From an uncultured Glaciecola sp. (lineage in GTDB: Bacteria > Pseudomonadota > Gammaproteobacteria > Enterobacterales > Alteromonadaceae): a stretch of 64,000 bases of DNA. The DNA lies in the NCBI GenBank assembly GCA_937125395.1, contig CAKZLI010000023.1, forward strand, positions 62,001 through 126,000. Direction: 5' to 3'. The notes beneath the pieces are model-generated. The model saw nothing but the letters and a program-made list of their open reading frames with translations, ran no database searches and was not told the DNA's origin. Positions 46,212 to 55,657 of this stretch are shown here, one piece after another (position 1 is the stretch's first letter; every line of letters starts with the position of its first letter). Both the position numbers and the translations under genes were made by a program.

Positions 46212-47140
46212 TGTAATACTCCTAATAAAGTTTGAAAGGCAGATGATTGAGGGTGGATCCAATCAAAATGACCGGCACCGGGCTCAATAATGGTACGAGC
46301 ATTGGCGTGTCGCGCCTGTGAAATGGGTACTATGGTATCCGCATCACCTTGTAATAAGGTGATCTGAGCCAGAGCGTTATCGGTGAGTGCTAGGTTTAAT
46401 GGATTAGCTACATAATAATCTCCGATTTTTTCATCAGGCATGCCAGCCATAAAATCAGAGGTTACGGCTTGGCAACTGTTTTGCCCTAGTGCGTATTGCT
46501 TAATATCAACAATGGCAGCTAAGCCGACGATATTGAATCTCAGTTCTGAGCGATCCAACAACGCCAAGTGGCGTTGAATATCTGCCGCAGCCAACAATGC
46601 TAAATGGCCACCGGCTGAGTGCCCAATTAGATTCACTGTGGTGGTACTCTCTGGTAATGCTTCGATGATGGCTGTGATCGCTAACATCACATCATTAAAT
46701 GTTATTGGCCATCCTCCTCCTGTTTCGCCACTACGGCGATATTCAAGAGAATAAACCGCGTGTCCCGCTTGCGCCAAACCATTTGCCTGAGCAATACTAT
46801 GACTAATATCAAAGGCACTTAACCAACAACCACCATGGATCATGATCACAGGTGCACGCTGACCGTCATCTATCTCTGGATTATCGTCTAGCTGAGCAGG
46901 CCAATGATAATAATATTGCTGCGAGTCAAGGCCATATTTCACGACTTTTTCAGCCGGCACTTGGGGCAGTTTGGCGACAGCCGAATAAGGGACATTAACC
47001 AAGCGTTGAACCTTATCGATATTAGGGTCAGATCCACTTTTATCTGCTGGCGCAACAACGATGGCAATAGCGTTAGCTGCGAATAAAGATATTAAAAGTA
47101 TCATTAAAGAATACAGTAAATAGGTAGTTGTTGATTTCAT
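46208..47140 (-). CDS. Alpha/beta hydrolase, possible exported kynurenine-formamidase-like enzyme
   Basis: 310 residues. Esterase/lipase fold with the oxyanion motif HGGCW (compare HGGxW in KynB-like and eukaryotic arylformamidases), nucleophile elbow GHSAGGHLALL, acid in QGDADTIVP and His in GAGHFDWIHP. It overlaps kynU by four bases, so hydrolysis of N-formylkynurenine is the obvious hypothesis. Odd feature: the N-terminus (YLLYSLMILLISLFAANAIA) looks like a signal peptide or anchor, whereas formamidases of this pathway are usually cytoplasmic. The alternative is an unrelated exported esterase. Confidence 0.72.
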   Translation of the reverse strand: MKSTTTYLLYSLMILLISLFAANAIAIVVAPADKSGSDPNIDKVQRLVNVPYSAVAKLPQVPAEKVVKYGLDSQQYYYHWPAQLDDNPEIDDGQRAPVIMIHGGCWLSAFDISHSIAQANGLAQAGHAVYSLEYRRSGETGGGWPITFNDVMLAITAIIEALPESTTTVNLIGHSAGGHLALLAAADIQRHLALLDRSELRFNIVGLAAIVDIKQYALGQNSCQAVTSDFMAGMPDEKIGDYYVANPLNLALTDNALAQITLLQGDADTIVPISQARHANARTIIEPGAGHFDWIHPQSSAFQTLLGVLQ

Positions 47141-47161
47141 CGGTGGCTCATACTCTTTGGC

Positions 47162-48610
47162 TCAGAATCGTTTGCTCATATTTTTCCACTGAATAAACAT
47201 CTTCTCAGTGATACCTAACCCAACAATTGCACCTTCATGCAGGTGTGCAAGATCACTGAGTGTCATACTGATAAATTTATCTTCAATTGGAATATTATTA
47301 TGTATACAGTATTGCTCAAGGTATTCGTTAGCACCAGACTCATCCAGTTTTTGGCGAATGATATGACCCATCGCAATTTTTCTATCCGCCCGATATTGTA
47401 TTCGGTAAGGGTCTATTTCGCCCAGTGATTCAGTCACCACAGCATACTGCTCACATGAGCGAAAATAAGCCCATTCGAACAGCTCAAGGGCAGGCTCAAT
47501 TTGGTTTGTCTCATAAAAATACAACAAAGACTTAAAGTAATCTTCTTGAGGTACATCAATAAAGCTAAGTGGACACAGATTATGCTGCATAAAAGGAATA
47601 TTACAAGATAGTCGAGCAGTGCGCTTGTTTACATCTTCAAATGCTTGTAAATAAGACAAATGCAGTAATAAAAAGAAACTCCTTTCAAAGGGATCTTCAA
47701 TTTTCTCTGCTTTACGTAAAATAAGTGATAGATATTCATCAAGTTGTTGCGGATTATTCAGTGGCGTATAGGCTGACTGACTAATACCTACTTCTATCTC
47801 TCTAATCTTGCCACAAGCCTTGGGGTTAGTTAACAAGTCTTGTGCTAACAGTGAGTGAATATTCCTGATTGTAAATGGGTTCAGTGTCATTTCTTCTGCA
47901 TTTTCAATCATAAACGCAATGGCTTCCTTGTGATTAAGGATCATAACGGTTTCTTTATGAATTTTACCTTCAGCAGTTAAACCTTCCTCAATCAATTTTT
48001 GTGTATCGAGTTTTGAATAGGTATTACCTTCTAAGCGACTCGAGTTATACGACAAATCGATTAGCAATCGCTGACTAATTTTTTTAGCGTATGTGCCTGC
48101 GGCTAACTGCTCATTAAAGCGCGTTCCCATTTCATGTAAACGACTCCTCGTTGAATTAGGCACATATTGAGTTTGATTTGGGATGTAATTATCGACTAAA
48201 GAAAATTGATAACTAGATTTTTTTCGAGCGTAAGAAGGGGTATCAAAATAACCTAATAATGACATCGCATCACTTAAAAAAATTGAATTTTTGTCCTTTA
48301 TTGCATTTTTTGTCTCTAATATTTGCCGATTAATGTCCTCACCAGATATAGTCTCCTTACCAGATACCTTACCGACCTTTAGCGATAGCTCTGCCTCTCT
48401 ATTGACGTAGTACTTAGTGTGACTCCTCATTCCATGAGATAACAGCACCCCGCTTGCAAGCATTGATTTTATTCGTCTTTGCAAAGTCTTACTGTTTATA
48501 GTAAATGGTAGCGCTTGCTCTATTTCACCCAAACTCATAGGCTTATCAATTGCTATAACTTGGGCTAAAATTGATGCAACTTCTTGTTCAACGAGTGCTT
48601 TTTTACTCAT
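47162..48610 (-). CDS. Fic-domain protein with altered catalytic motif
   Basis: 482 residues. An N-terminal winged-helix region (about 1-70; LGEIEQALPFTINSKTLQRR) is followed by a Fic_N-like part and the Fic core. The Fic motif HxFx(D/E)GNGR reads QAFEDVNKR at 322-330: the catalytic His is Gln322, and the first Gly of the anion-binding loop is Val327. The autoinhibitory helix motif (S/T)xxxE(G/N) is still present as SSRLEGN around residue 190-196. Enzymes of this family normally attach AMP to target proteins; with Gln in place of His, this variant may be inactive, have changed chemistry or act as a DNA-binding regulator. Single gene behind the kyn pair, 21-base gap. Confidence 0.82.
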   Translation of the reverse strand: MSKKALVEQEVASILAQVIAIDKPMSLGEIEQALPFTINSKTLQRRIKSMLASGVLLSHGMRSHTKYYVNREAELSLKVGKVSGKETISGEDINRQILETKNAIKDKNSIFLSDAMSLLGYFDTPSYARKKSSYQFSLVDNYIPNQTQYVPNSTRSRLHEMGTRFNEQLAAGTYAKKISQRLLIDLSYNSSRLEGNTYSKLDTQKLIEEGLTAEGKIHKETVMILNHKEAIAFMIENAEEMTLNPFTIRNIHSLLAQDLLTNPKACGKIREIEVGISQSAYTPLNNPQQLDEYLSLILRKAEKIEDPFERSFFLLLHLSYLQAFEDVNKRTARLSCNIPFMQHNLCPLSFIDVPQEDYFKSLLYFYETNQIEPALELFEWAYFRSCEQYAVVTESLGEIDPYRIQYRADRKIAMGHIIRQKLDESGANEYLEQYCIHNNIPIEDKFISMTLSDLAHLHEGAIVGLGITEKMFIQWKNMSKRF

Positions 48611-48682
48611 AGATTAAGGACATAATTAATAAAACTTAATTTATCTTACGCCCGTAAAGGACACAAATCAAATCCAAAGGAC

Positions 48683-48716
48683 AAAAAAAGGCCGTTCACT
48701 TAACGAGAACGACCTT
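48683..48716 (-). terminator. Rho-independent terminator after dctM
   Basis: On the minus strand AAGGTCGTTC pairs with GAACGGCCTT (one G-T pair, 9-base loop) and is followed by TTTTT, 28 bases past the dctM stop. Confidence 0.8.
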
Positions 48717-48744
48717 CTATCTTTTGCCACACAGATTTGTTGTA

Positions 48745-50025
48745 TTAGTACATAATAAACGTATCAGGGAATGCGACGATCAATCCTAACACAAAAACCT
48801 GCAATAAGATGAAAGGCACGACCCCTTTATAAATCGTAGTGGTCTGCATAGATTTGGGCGCAACGCCTTTGAGATAGAAAAGACTAAACCCAAATGGCGG
48901 CGATAAAAACGACGTCTGTAAATTCATCGTAATCAAAATCGCAAACCAAATCATATTAATATCTAATGCCATTGCTACGGGCGCGATAATCGGCACAACC
49001 AAGAATGCAATTTCAATAAAATCAATAAAGAAGCCCAAAATCAATATGGCAATCATCACCAAGATAATAAAGGTCCATTTTTCACCAGGAAGACTCAAGA
49101 AGAACTCTTCTACCAGATATTCCCCACCGGAGTAACTAAATACCATAGAAAATGCAGTCGCTCCAATCAATACAGCAAAAATCATCGAAGAGACTTTAAC
49201 TGAATCTTTGGATACGGCAAAAATCGTTTTGAGTGATACACCGCCATAAAACTGCGCAAGGATCAGCGCCCCCACCACACCAATTGCGGAAGACTCAGTC
49301 GGTGTCGCAATACCGGTGAATATCGAGCCGAGTACGACAACGATTAATAATAATGGCGGTAAGATATCTTTGGCTGCTTGCTTCAATATCGTTGCCTTAT
49401 CTTCTTGAACCGGGATGGGCGGACAAAATTCAGGTTTAACGTAACTCAACGCTAAGATATATAGCACGTATGCGCCAATTAACATCATTCCAGGTATCAC
49501 CGCAGCTTTAAACAAATCCCCCACAGGCAAACCCATGACATCACCAAGGATAATCAAGATAATCGACGGAGGAATGATTTGACCTAAAGTACCAGAAGCA
49601 CAAATAACCCCAGCCGCAGTAGGTTGATGGTAGTTATTTTTGAGCATCACCGGTAATGAGATAACGCCCATTGCGACTACGGATGCCCCGACTACGCCGG
49701 TCGACGCCGCCAATAATGCGCCAACCACGATAGTTGAAATCGCCACACCACCAGACATACTGCCAAACAATTTGGCCGAAGATTCAAGCAAACGCTCAGC
49801 TAAGCCGGTTTTTTGCAGTACGATCCCCATAAAGATAAACATCGGAATTGACATCAAGGTGGTATTTTCCATGATGCTCATAATGCGATATGGCATAAAC
49901 TCAAATAAATCAATGCCTAAGAAAAACACACCGACTAACACAGACACACCGGCAAAGGTAAATGCCACGTAATAGCCCATAAATAACAATATCAGGGCGA
50001 CGAAAAATAAGACTAAACCTTCCAT
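48745..50025 (-). CDS. dctM: TRAP transporter large permease subunit DctM
   Basis: 426 residues with about 12 hydrophobic segments. Conducting subunit of a sodium-driven TRAP uptake system in the inner membrane. Typical sequences: MSIPMFIFMGIVLQKTGLAE, ASGTLGQIIPPSIILIILGD, TPTESSAIGVVGALI and TSFLSPPFGFSLFYLKGVAP. GAGGG lies upstream of the ATG, and the start is two bases after the dctQ stop. Third gene of dctP-dctQ-dctM. Confidence 0.94.
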   Translation of the reverse strand: MEGLVLFFVALILLFMGYYVAFTFAGVSVLVGVFFLGIDLFEFMPYRIMSIMENTTLMSIPMFIFMGIVLQKTGLAERLLESSAKLFGSMSGGVAISTIVVGALLAASTGVVGASVVAMGVISLPVMLKNNYHQPTAAGVICASGTLGQIIPPSIILIILGDVMGLPVGDLFKAAVIPGMMLIGAYVLYILALSYVKPEFCPPIPVQEDKATILKQAAKDILPPLLLIVVVLGSIFTGIATPTESSAIGVVGALILAQFYGGVSLKTIFAVSKDSVKVSSMIFAVLIGATAFSMVFSYSGGEYLVEEFFLSLPGEKWTFIILVMIAILILGFFIDFIEIAFLVVPIIAPVAMALDINMIWFAILITMNLQTSFLSPPFGFSLFYLKGVAPKSMQTTTIYKGVVPFILLQVFVLGLIVAFPDTFIMY

Positions 50026-50027
50026 GC

Positions 50028-50561
50028 TTACACGCCCTCACTATGGATATGATCTTCATGTATATTGGGACGTTTTAGCTTTAATATGTTTTCTAAAATC
50101 GTATAAAAAATACATAAAATTAAAAATAAATTCGATAACGGAATAACTGAACGAATGATCCAACGATAGGGTAAGCCACCGGGATCAGGACTGCCTTCGT
50201 TCATCTGATAGGCATCCAGTGCATAGCTGTAGCCGTAATACATCACAATGACAGCAATCGGTAGTGCAAACACCAATGCAGCTAAAATATCCATCTTAGC
50301 TTGCGTATGTGGCAGCCATTTTTCATAAAAAATATCGACACGCACGTGCCCATCTTCTTTGAGGGTATAACCGATCCCAAACATAAACATCGCTGCAAAC
50401 AAATGCCACTCAAGCTCTTGCATGCCAATACTGACATCATTGAAAAAATACCGCATCAATACATCATAAAAGACATTGGCAACCATCAATAGCATCAGTA
50501 TTACGCACATATAACCCATCGTATCGATGATTTTGCGTAATGCATTGTGTAAAAAATTCAT
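50028..50561 (-). CDS. dctQ: TRAP transporter small permease subunit DctQ
   Basis: 177 residues with four transmembrane helices (about 11-31, 47-65, 86-107, 129-150). Scaffold of the TRAP membrane complex. Diagnostic RYFFNDVSIGMQELEWHLFA and KEDGHVRVDIFYEKW. The start at 50561 (MNFLHNALRK) with AGAAGAAA upstream is preferred over the longer frame, whose extra codons read through the intra-operon hairpin. It follows dctP after 90 bases and that hairpin. Confidence 0.9.
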   Translation of the reverse strand: MNFLHNALRKIIDTMGYMCVILMLLMVANVFYDVLMRYFFNDVSIGMQELEWHLFAAMFMFGIGYTLKEDGHVRVDIFYEKWLPHTQAKMDILAALVFALPIAVIVMYYGYSYALDAYQMNEGSPDPGGLPYRWIIRSVIPLSNLFLILCIFYTILENILKLKRPNIHEDHIHSEGV

Positions 50562-50581
50562 GAATTTCTTCTTGTTGAATG

Positions 50582-50618
50582 AAAAAAATAGAGGGGCCGA
50601 ACGCAAATCCGGCTCCTC
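50582..50618 (-). terminator. Intra-operon terminator/attenuator between dctP and dctQ
   Basis: On the minus strand a 9-bp stem (arms 50610-50618 and 50591-50599, one G-T pair) is followed by TATTTTTTTC. It looks like a leaky terminator that would make dctP mRNA more abundant than dctQM, as binding proteins are usually needed in excess. Confidence 0.6.
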
Positions 50619-50651
50619 ATAGTACTTAATATTTAGCTGACTGTTGTGCCA

Positions 50652-51740
50652 TTACTTTGCATCAAAGTTGTCTAAATAGGCACGGTCTGAGAAGTTTGTC
50701 CACTCACGCGCTTTCTTTTGGTAGCTAGCAATTGAATCTAAGATTTTCTTCGACTGTGGATTTGCTGCGGCAAATTCGACTAACAATTTGTCATTTTCTG
50801 CTTTAATCGCATTCATGATTTCTTTTGAGAATGAACGAATTTTAACATTCGGATATTCGTCTTGAAGCGTCGCTAAGTTAACGGCACTTTCATGCGTAGA
50901 CTGAGTATACATATCATACGCAGCAGTCTTCATGGCTACCGTCAAGATTTGTTGTAAGTCTTTGGGTAATTTATCAAAGGCTGTTTGATTGACCATAAAC
51001 TGCAACTCAGTGGCCGGCTCATGCCAACCTGTGTAGTAATAAGGGGCAATCTTGTGGAAGCCCATGCGTAAATCGAGAGAAGGACCAACCCACTCTAGTG
51101 CATCAATTGTGTTACGCTCTAGCGCAGTGTAAAGCTCAGCTGATGGAATGTTAGTGGGTTTAGCACCGAGTTTTGCTAATACTTCACCGGCAAAGCCAGG
51201 AATACGCATTTTAAGACCTTCTAAGTCTTCTAACGTATTGATCTCTTTGCGGAACCAACCGCCCATTTGATTACCCGTGTTACCGCCTGGAAAAGACATA
51301 ATACCGTATTTATCATACGTCTCTTTCATCAATTCCATACCGCCACCATGGTAGAACCAAGCATACTGCTCAGCTGTCGTCATACCAAACGGTAATGTGG
51401 TAAAGAACAAGGTTTCGATGTCTTTACCTTTCCAGTAATAGGATGCAGAGTGCCCCATTTCATACTGACCCGTTCTAACAAAATCAAAAATGCCTAATGC
51501 TGATTTATGTTTGTTCGACGAATCAATTCGGATCTTAAAGCGTCCGTTTGACATTTCATCGACCATTTTGGCCATGTTTTTTGTCGCATCACCGAATATA
51601 GGGAAGTTTGGACCCCATGTTTCAGCGAGGCGCCATACCACATTCTCTTGTTTAGTTTCTATGGTTTCTGTTGTTTTTTCTTGTCCGCAGCCACTGAGTA
51701 ATAATACTGAAGTGACTAAACTCGCTATCATTAATTTCAT
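50652..51740 (-). CDS. dctP: TRAP transporter substrate-binding protein DctP, lipoprotein
   Basis: 362 residues. Periplasmic solute receptor tethered by a lipobox (SVLLLSGCGQEK). The family segment GLKMRIPGFAGEVLAKLGA carries the conserved Arg that binds the carboxylate, followed by PSAELYTALERNTIDALEWV. The overall match is to the TakP-like group that binds 2-oxo acids (also WHEPATELQFMVN in the ligand region), so an organic acid is likely, but the exact ligand is unknown. AAGGT precedes the ATG. It is divergent from the Cache-domain kinase and regulator pair, the probable sensor for the same substrate. Confidence 0.9.
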   Translation of the reverse strand: MKLMIASLVTSVLLLSGCGQEKTTETIETKQENVVWRLAETWGPNFPIFGDATKNMAKMVDEMSNGRFKIRIDSSNKHKSALGIFDFVRTGQYEMGHSASYYWKGKDIETLFFTTLPFGMTTAEQYAWFYHGGGMELMKETYDKYGIMSFPGGNTGNQMGGWFRKEINTLEDLEGLKMRIPGFAGEVLAKLGAKPTNIPSAELYTALERNTIDALEWVGPSLDLRMGFHKIAPYYYTGWHEPATELQFMVNQTAFDKLPKDLQQILTVAMKTAAYDMYTQSTHESAVNLATLQDEYPNVKIRSFSKEIMNAIKAENDKLLVEFAAANPQSKKILDSIASYQKKAREWTNFSDRAYLDNFDAK

Positions 51741-51951
51741 TGATTTACCTTGTTAACGTATATGAATTTGTAAGCTAAATGTAAACGAAATTAATCTTCA
51801 GTGCTATACGTATGACTACCGAGATAGTTACTACACATATCTACCTACGACGATAGTCTAATCTCTTATTTTTATTAGGATTTAGCATAGATTTACCTTG
51901 TTTTATTTGCGAACATTCACAACTCATTAACATCATTCTTTGGTCTTAACC

Positions 51952-53361
51952 ATGACATTTTCATTTCGTATTCAACTCTTTGCTGTGACACAAGTCATTT
52001 TGACGGCGTTTTTAACGTATTTTTTTGTGACGAATGAATATCGCGATTTATCAGAGCAAAACGTTACCGCCCTTGAAGCTTTTTTACTCGAACAAAAACA
52101 ACAAGAACTCAAAAACTACACCGCGATTGCCAAGGCATCGATTCAGCATATCTACGCCGGCGCTGCGGCCGATGATCCCATCGCAAAAAAGCAAGTCGCT
52201 GATATCTTATCGACGCTGATTTATAACGGTCACGATGGCTATTTTTATGTCTATGATGATAAAGGTACAAATATTGTGTTACCCACAGAGCCCTATCGTG
52301 TGGGGCAAAATTATTGGGATCTGCGCAATGAACAAGGCGATCCAATCATTCAAATATTAATCGGCAAAGCCAAATCGGGAGGCGACTTTTATCGCTACCC
52401 TTGGAATCAACCCTCGACAGAAACCGTCACCGAAAAACTCAGTTTTTCTGACTTTTTACCTAAATGGGGGTGGATGATGGGCACTGGGGTGTACTTAGAT
52501 AATGTGGAGCAGCAACTAGTGACCATTCAAAGTGCGATTGATACCCACATTAACAACACTCGATTTATTATTTTGTTTGTGGCGATGTCTTCGATATTTG
52601 TAATTTTTGGGATCGGGGCTATCTTGCATCTGACTCAGAAAAAAGAAAACGACAAACAGATCGACCAACTTGGGCAAAAGATCGTGACATTACAAGAAGA
52701 AGAGCAGCGACACATCTCACGTGAACTGCATGATGGCATTGTTCAGGTGTTAGTATCGATTAAGTATTCCCTAGAAGCCACTTGCAAGCATCTTAATCAG
52801 CATCACATTGACAAACCTGAGCCATTACACAAGGCGCAAACCAACTTGGCTAATGCAATCACTGAAATTAGACGAATTTCTCATCATCTACATCCTAGAA
52901 TTTTGGATGAATTGGGATTATCTGCTGCAATGGAAGCGTTAGCTAAAGAGTTTTCGGAACGCACCAATATCAATGTGGCCATTACCAAACCAGCATTAAG
53001 TAAATTATTACCCGATCACATTAATACCACCTTGTATCGTGTCGTACAAGAAGCGTTAATGAATATTGAAAAACATGCACAAGCTACTCACACCCGTATT
53101 GATCTTGCAATCATTGATAATTGGTTGACGTTAACGATTGAAGATAATGGTGTGGGTATGCTCAAAGCGAACTTAGAAAATCCATCTGAGAGTGGCATTG
53201 GTACACGTAATTTAGCTGAACGTGTTGAATACCATCGCGGGCAATTTATGTTAACATCTTCAGCCAAAGGCACCGTGGTGACAGCTAAAATTCCGCGTTC
53301 GGCTTTTGCTTATCATTATACCCAACAACAAACCGATAACCCAACCACGGAGACCGTATGA
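51952..53361 (+). CDS. Cache-domain sensor histidine kinase, NarL-type
   Basis: 469 residues. TM1 (about 7-24), a periplasmic single-Cache domain (about 25-200; YNGHDGYFYVYDDKGTNIV, PTEPYRVGQNYWDLRNEQGD, and WGWMMGTGVYLDNV), TM2 (about 207-227), then HisKA_3 with His260 (ISRELHDGIVQVLVSIKYSL) and an HATPase with GIGTRNLAERV. The start is ATG 51952; the upstream TTG is not needed. It overlaps its response regulator by ATGA. Being divergent from the DctPQM transporter suggests it senses the transported acid and controls the transporter. Confidence 0.88.
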   Translation: MTFSFRIQLFAVTQVILTAFLTYFFVTNEYRDLSEQNVTALEAFLLEQKQQELKNYTAIAKASIQHIYAGAAADDPIAKKQVADILSTLIYNGHDGYFYVYDDKGTNIVLPTEPYRVGQNYWDLRNEQGDPIIQILIGKAKSGGDFYRYPWNQPSTETVTEKLSFSDFLPKWGWMMGTGVYLDNVEQQLVTIQSAIDTHINNTRFIILFVAMSSIFVIFGIGAILHLTQKKENDKQIDQLGQKIVTLQEEEQRHISRELHDGIVQVLVSIKYSLEATCKHLNQHHIDKPEPLHKAQTNLANAITEIRRISHHLHPRILDELGLSAAMEALAKEFSERTNINVAITKPALSKLLPDHINTTLYRVVQEALMNIEKHAQATHTRIDLAIIDNWLTLTIEDNGVGMLKANLENPSESGIGTRNLAERVEYHRGQFMLTSSAKGTVVTAKIPRSAFAYHYTQQQTDNPTTETV

Positions 53362-53996
53362 ATACTCCCCCTGTAAAAGTCATGTTAGTGGACGATCATC
53401 CAATGGTTCAGGATGGGTTGAGTGCATGTTTATCCTTTTACGATGATATTCAGATTGTTGGTAGTTGTAATGATGGGTCAGAAGTACTTAATACCGCCCA
53501 AGCCTGCCAACCTGATGTCATCTTAATGGATATCAGCATGCCTAAATTAAACGGTTTAGAAGCAACAGAAATCATCACTGAAGCATTAGCTGATACTAAA
53601 ATTTTGATTTTTAGTATGCATGAAAGTGCTGAGTTTGTAACAAATGCAGTGCAAGCTGGCGCTTCGGGTTATATTTTAAAAGACACTAATTCAGAAGAAG
53701 TCTATCAAGCGATAAAATGTGTTGCACAGGGCAAATCATATTTTAGTAGTAGCATCGCTAAAATGTTAATTGATAACCCGCCGACACAGACTAGCTCTCG
53801 ACTCACTGCTCGCGAACAAATGATTTTATCGTATATCGCCAAAGGACAATCCAGTAAAGAAATCGCACAAACGTTAACGATCAGCTTTCGCACGGTAGAG
53901 GCACATCGTCGAAATATTAAAAGTAAACTCCAACTCGATAGCCTTGCTGAACTAGTGCGTTATGCCGTCAATCAAGGCTTAGTAAATAGTGAATGA
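53358..53996 (+). CDS. NarL/LuxR-family response regulator
   Basis: 212 residues. Receiver domain with acidic Asp12/Asp13 pair, phospho-acceptor Asp58 (VILMDISMPKLNG), switch residues IFSMHESAE and Lys in YILKDTNSEE. The C-terminal LuxR-type helix-turn-helix is complete: LTAREQMILSYIAKGQSSKE then IAQTLTISFRTVEAHRRNIK. Coupled to the Cache kinase by a four-base overlap. It probably acts on the 211-base region between this pair and dctP. Confidence 0.92.
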   Translation: MNTPPVKVMLVDDHPMVQDGLSACLSFYDDIQIVGSCNDGSEVLNTAQACQPDVILMDISMPKLNGLEATEIITEALADTKILIFSMHESAEFVTNAVQAGASGYILKDTNSEEVYQAIKCVAQGKSYFSSSIAKMLIDNPPTQTSSRLTAREQMILSYIAKGQSSKEIAQTLTISFRTVEAHRRNIKSKLQLDSLAELVRYAVNQGLVNSE

Positions 53997-54021
53997 GCGT
54001 GATGCACTCGTTAACTCATCG

Positions 54022-55587
54022 CTAAGCAATAAAGCTACTACTAATCACATTTTCATCGTCAGCATAACAACTTGGTTCACGCGGACATTCGCCACCACGC
54101 GAACAGATCAACCGAGGATCGGTTAATACACCACGTTCAACCCAATTAATATTCAAAATACGCGCAACCGTTTGTAATTTCTTTTGCATTGCAACAGGCA
54201 ACTGCGCAGAGCCGCCCCCTTTAACACATAAGTTTTTAATCTCATGGGCTATCGCTTGTGCATCGCCACCTTGCGCATTGATAGCAGGATTCAGATCAAT
54301 CCCAGAACACAACACATGTTTGTTTTTGGCTAAATCAACCACATTAGTGGATTCACAACAATAAATCCGGGGTTCATTGCCTACATTCAAAATTGATAAT
54401 TGTGCCGATGAGCCTTTGACAGGGGTGTTAATCATTCGAAAGACTGCCCAGTGCTGGCACGGATCCGCCACCTCACGCATATTGCCCCAAGGTAACGGGA
54501 TCCCATTGCCGCGATATACAGCCTTGAGTTTGCCCGGTGCATAAGCATCAAAATAATGCCAATGTTTATACGGCGATACTGCTGTCATGCGACGCATTGC
54601 CACAGAAGCAGACACCCCCACTTGCTCATGAGTGGCAATCTCATAGCCATTGCGATCCAATAGTTGTCGAAATGGCACTTTAGGACATAACAAGGCACCA
54701 GCAAAAAAACTCGCCTCAAAATCACGCCACGCTTGCAAAATATCTTGGGTATTGATTTGCGAAGATTGCAGTTTTTGGTTATTTCCGCCTTGCATCACTG
54801 AATATTGATTTAACCCTGTCACCAACACACTTTTCAGTCCATCATTGTTATGCAACACACTATGACCGATATGCACAGCTATATCGTATTTTAAGCGTTT
54901 TTCGTATTTTTCTAGGATTTTATTGAGATACAGTGTGTTATCAGCACCTAAATAGGAAGTCACCACTGACGTGCTGTGCACGCCATATTCAGCCGCGAAA
55001 CCTCGCGGTAAACGCGAAAACCATTTAATCGTTAAGCCTTGTTGACGCGCTAATATCATGAGTTCGTCAAGCGCCAATGGCATGCGCTTTTGCCCGATTT
55101 CCTCTGCCGCTTTTTCTAAATCCGGAAAGTGATTTTGATGGTGTTCTTGATGGGCGCGAATTAACAAATGGGCAAATTGGCGACCACTAATTCCTGTTTG
55201 TGAGAGCATTTCTGGGATCGCGATTTGTAAAATATCATTGGTAAACAAAAAGCTTGGCTCTAACGGCATGCCAGGGATCCCACCACGGCTACCTTTATCA
55301 ATCACGATATCATCTTGCTCAGGCACATCATCTAGAAACCAATTCGTGTCTTTTTGAAATACTTGGGCAATGACTTCTAACATATCCAGACTTGGCACAC
55401 GCTTGCCACGTTCAATCATAGATAAATACGACACTGAAGGAGCATATTCAGCATTCAATCGAATACATCGAGAAGACAAATCGTCCAATGTCAGATTATT
55501 ACGTTTACGTAAATTTCTAACCTTAGTACCCAGTAAATGGGTTTTTCTACCTAGACTACCGCTACCTTTTGCCATGACTGATTTCAT
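54022..55587 (-). CDS. XRE-family transcriptional regulator, DUF3612 family
   Basis: 521 residues. An N-terminal HTH_3 domain (LGTKVRNLRKRNNLTLDDLS and YLSMIERGKRVPSLDMLEVI, about 18-80) is followed by an IrrE/DUF955-like region and a DUF2083/DUF3612-type C-terminal domain (MRRMTAVSPYKHWHYFDAYA, PGKLKAVYRGNGIPLPWGNM). A cysteine cluster near the end (CSRGGECPREPSC) and IYCCES could bind a metal. Relatives include short-chain acyl-responsive regulators such as RamB/ScfR, which act on glyoxylate or propionate genes. The start is uncertain between 55587 and the ATG at 55575. It is divergent from the malate-synthase-G-like gene. Confidence 0.85.
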   Translation of the reverse strand: MKSVMAKGSGSLGRKTHLLGTKVRNLRKRNNLTLDDLSSRCIRLNAEYAPSVSYLSMIERGKRVPSLDMLEVIAQVFQKDTNWFLDDVPEQDDIVIDKGSRGGIPGMPLEPSFLFTNDILQIAIPEMLSQTGISGRQFAHLLIRAHQEHHQNHFPDLEKAAEEIGQKRMPLALDELMILARQQGLTIKWFSRLPRGFAAEYGVHSTSVVTSYLGADNTLYLNKILEKYEKRLKYDIAVHIGHSVLHNNDGLKSVLVTGLNQYSVMQGGNNQKLQSSQINTQDILQAWRDFEASFFAGALLCPKVPFRQLLDRNGYEIATHEQVGVSASVAMRRMTAVSPYKHWHYFDAYAPGKLKAVYRGNGIPLPWGNMREVADPCQHWAVFRMINTPVKGSSAQLSILNVGNEPRIYCCESTNVVDLAKNKHVLCSGIDLNPAINAQGGDAQAIAHEIKNLCVKGGGSAQLPVAMQKKLQTVARILNINWVERGVLTDPRLICSRGGECPREPSCYADDENVISSSFIA

Positions 55588-55657
55588 CGAAATGCTCGCT
55601 ATTCGTTGCTAGAAAACGTTGAATACCATTACACAGATACTTGTAAAAATGTGTTTT

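Noticed and set aside
49640..49972. 110-codon plus-strand frame inside dctM
   Set aside because: Antisense shadow of a membrane protein gene; Thr/Pro/Ile-rich with no family features.
51741..51951. NarL-type heptamer sites in the dctP/kinase spacer
   Set aside because: A few TACC-like words occur, but none forms a convincing dyad or consistent spacing.
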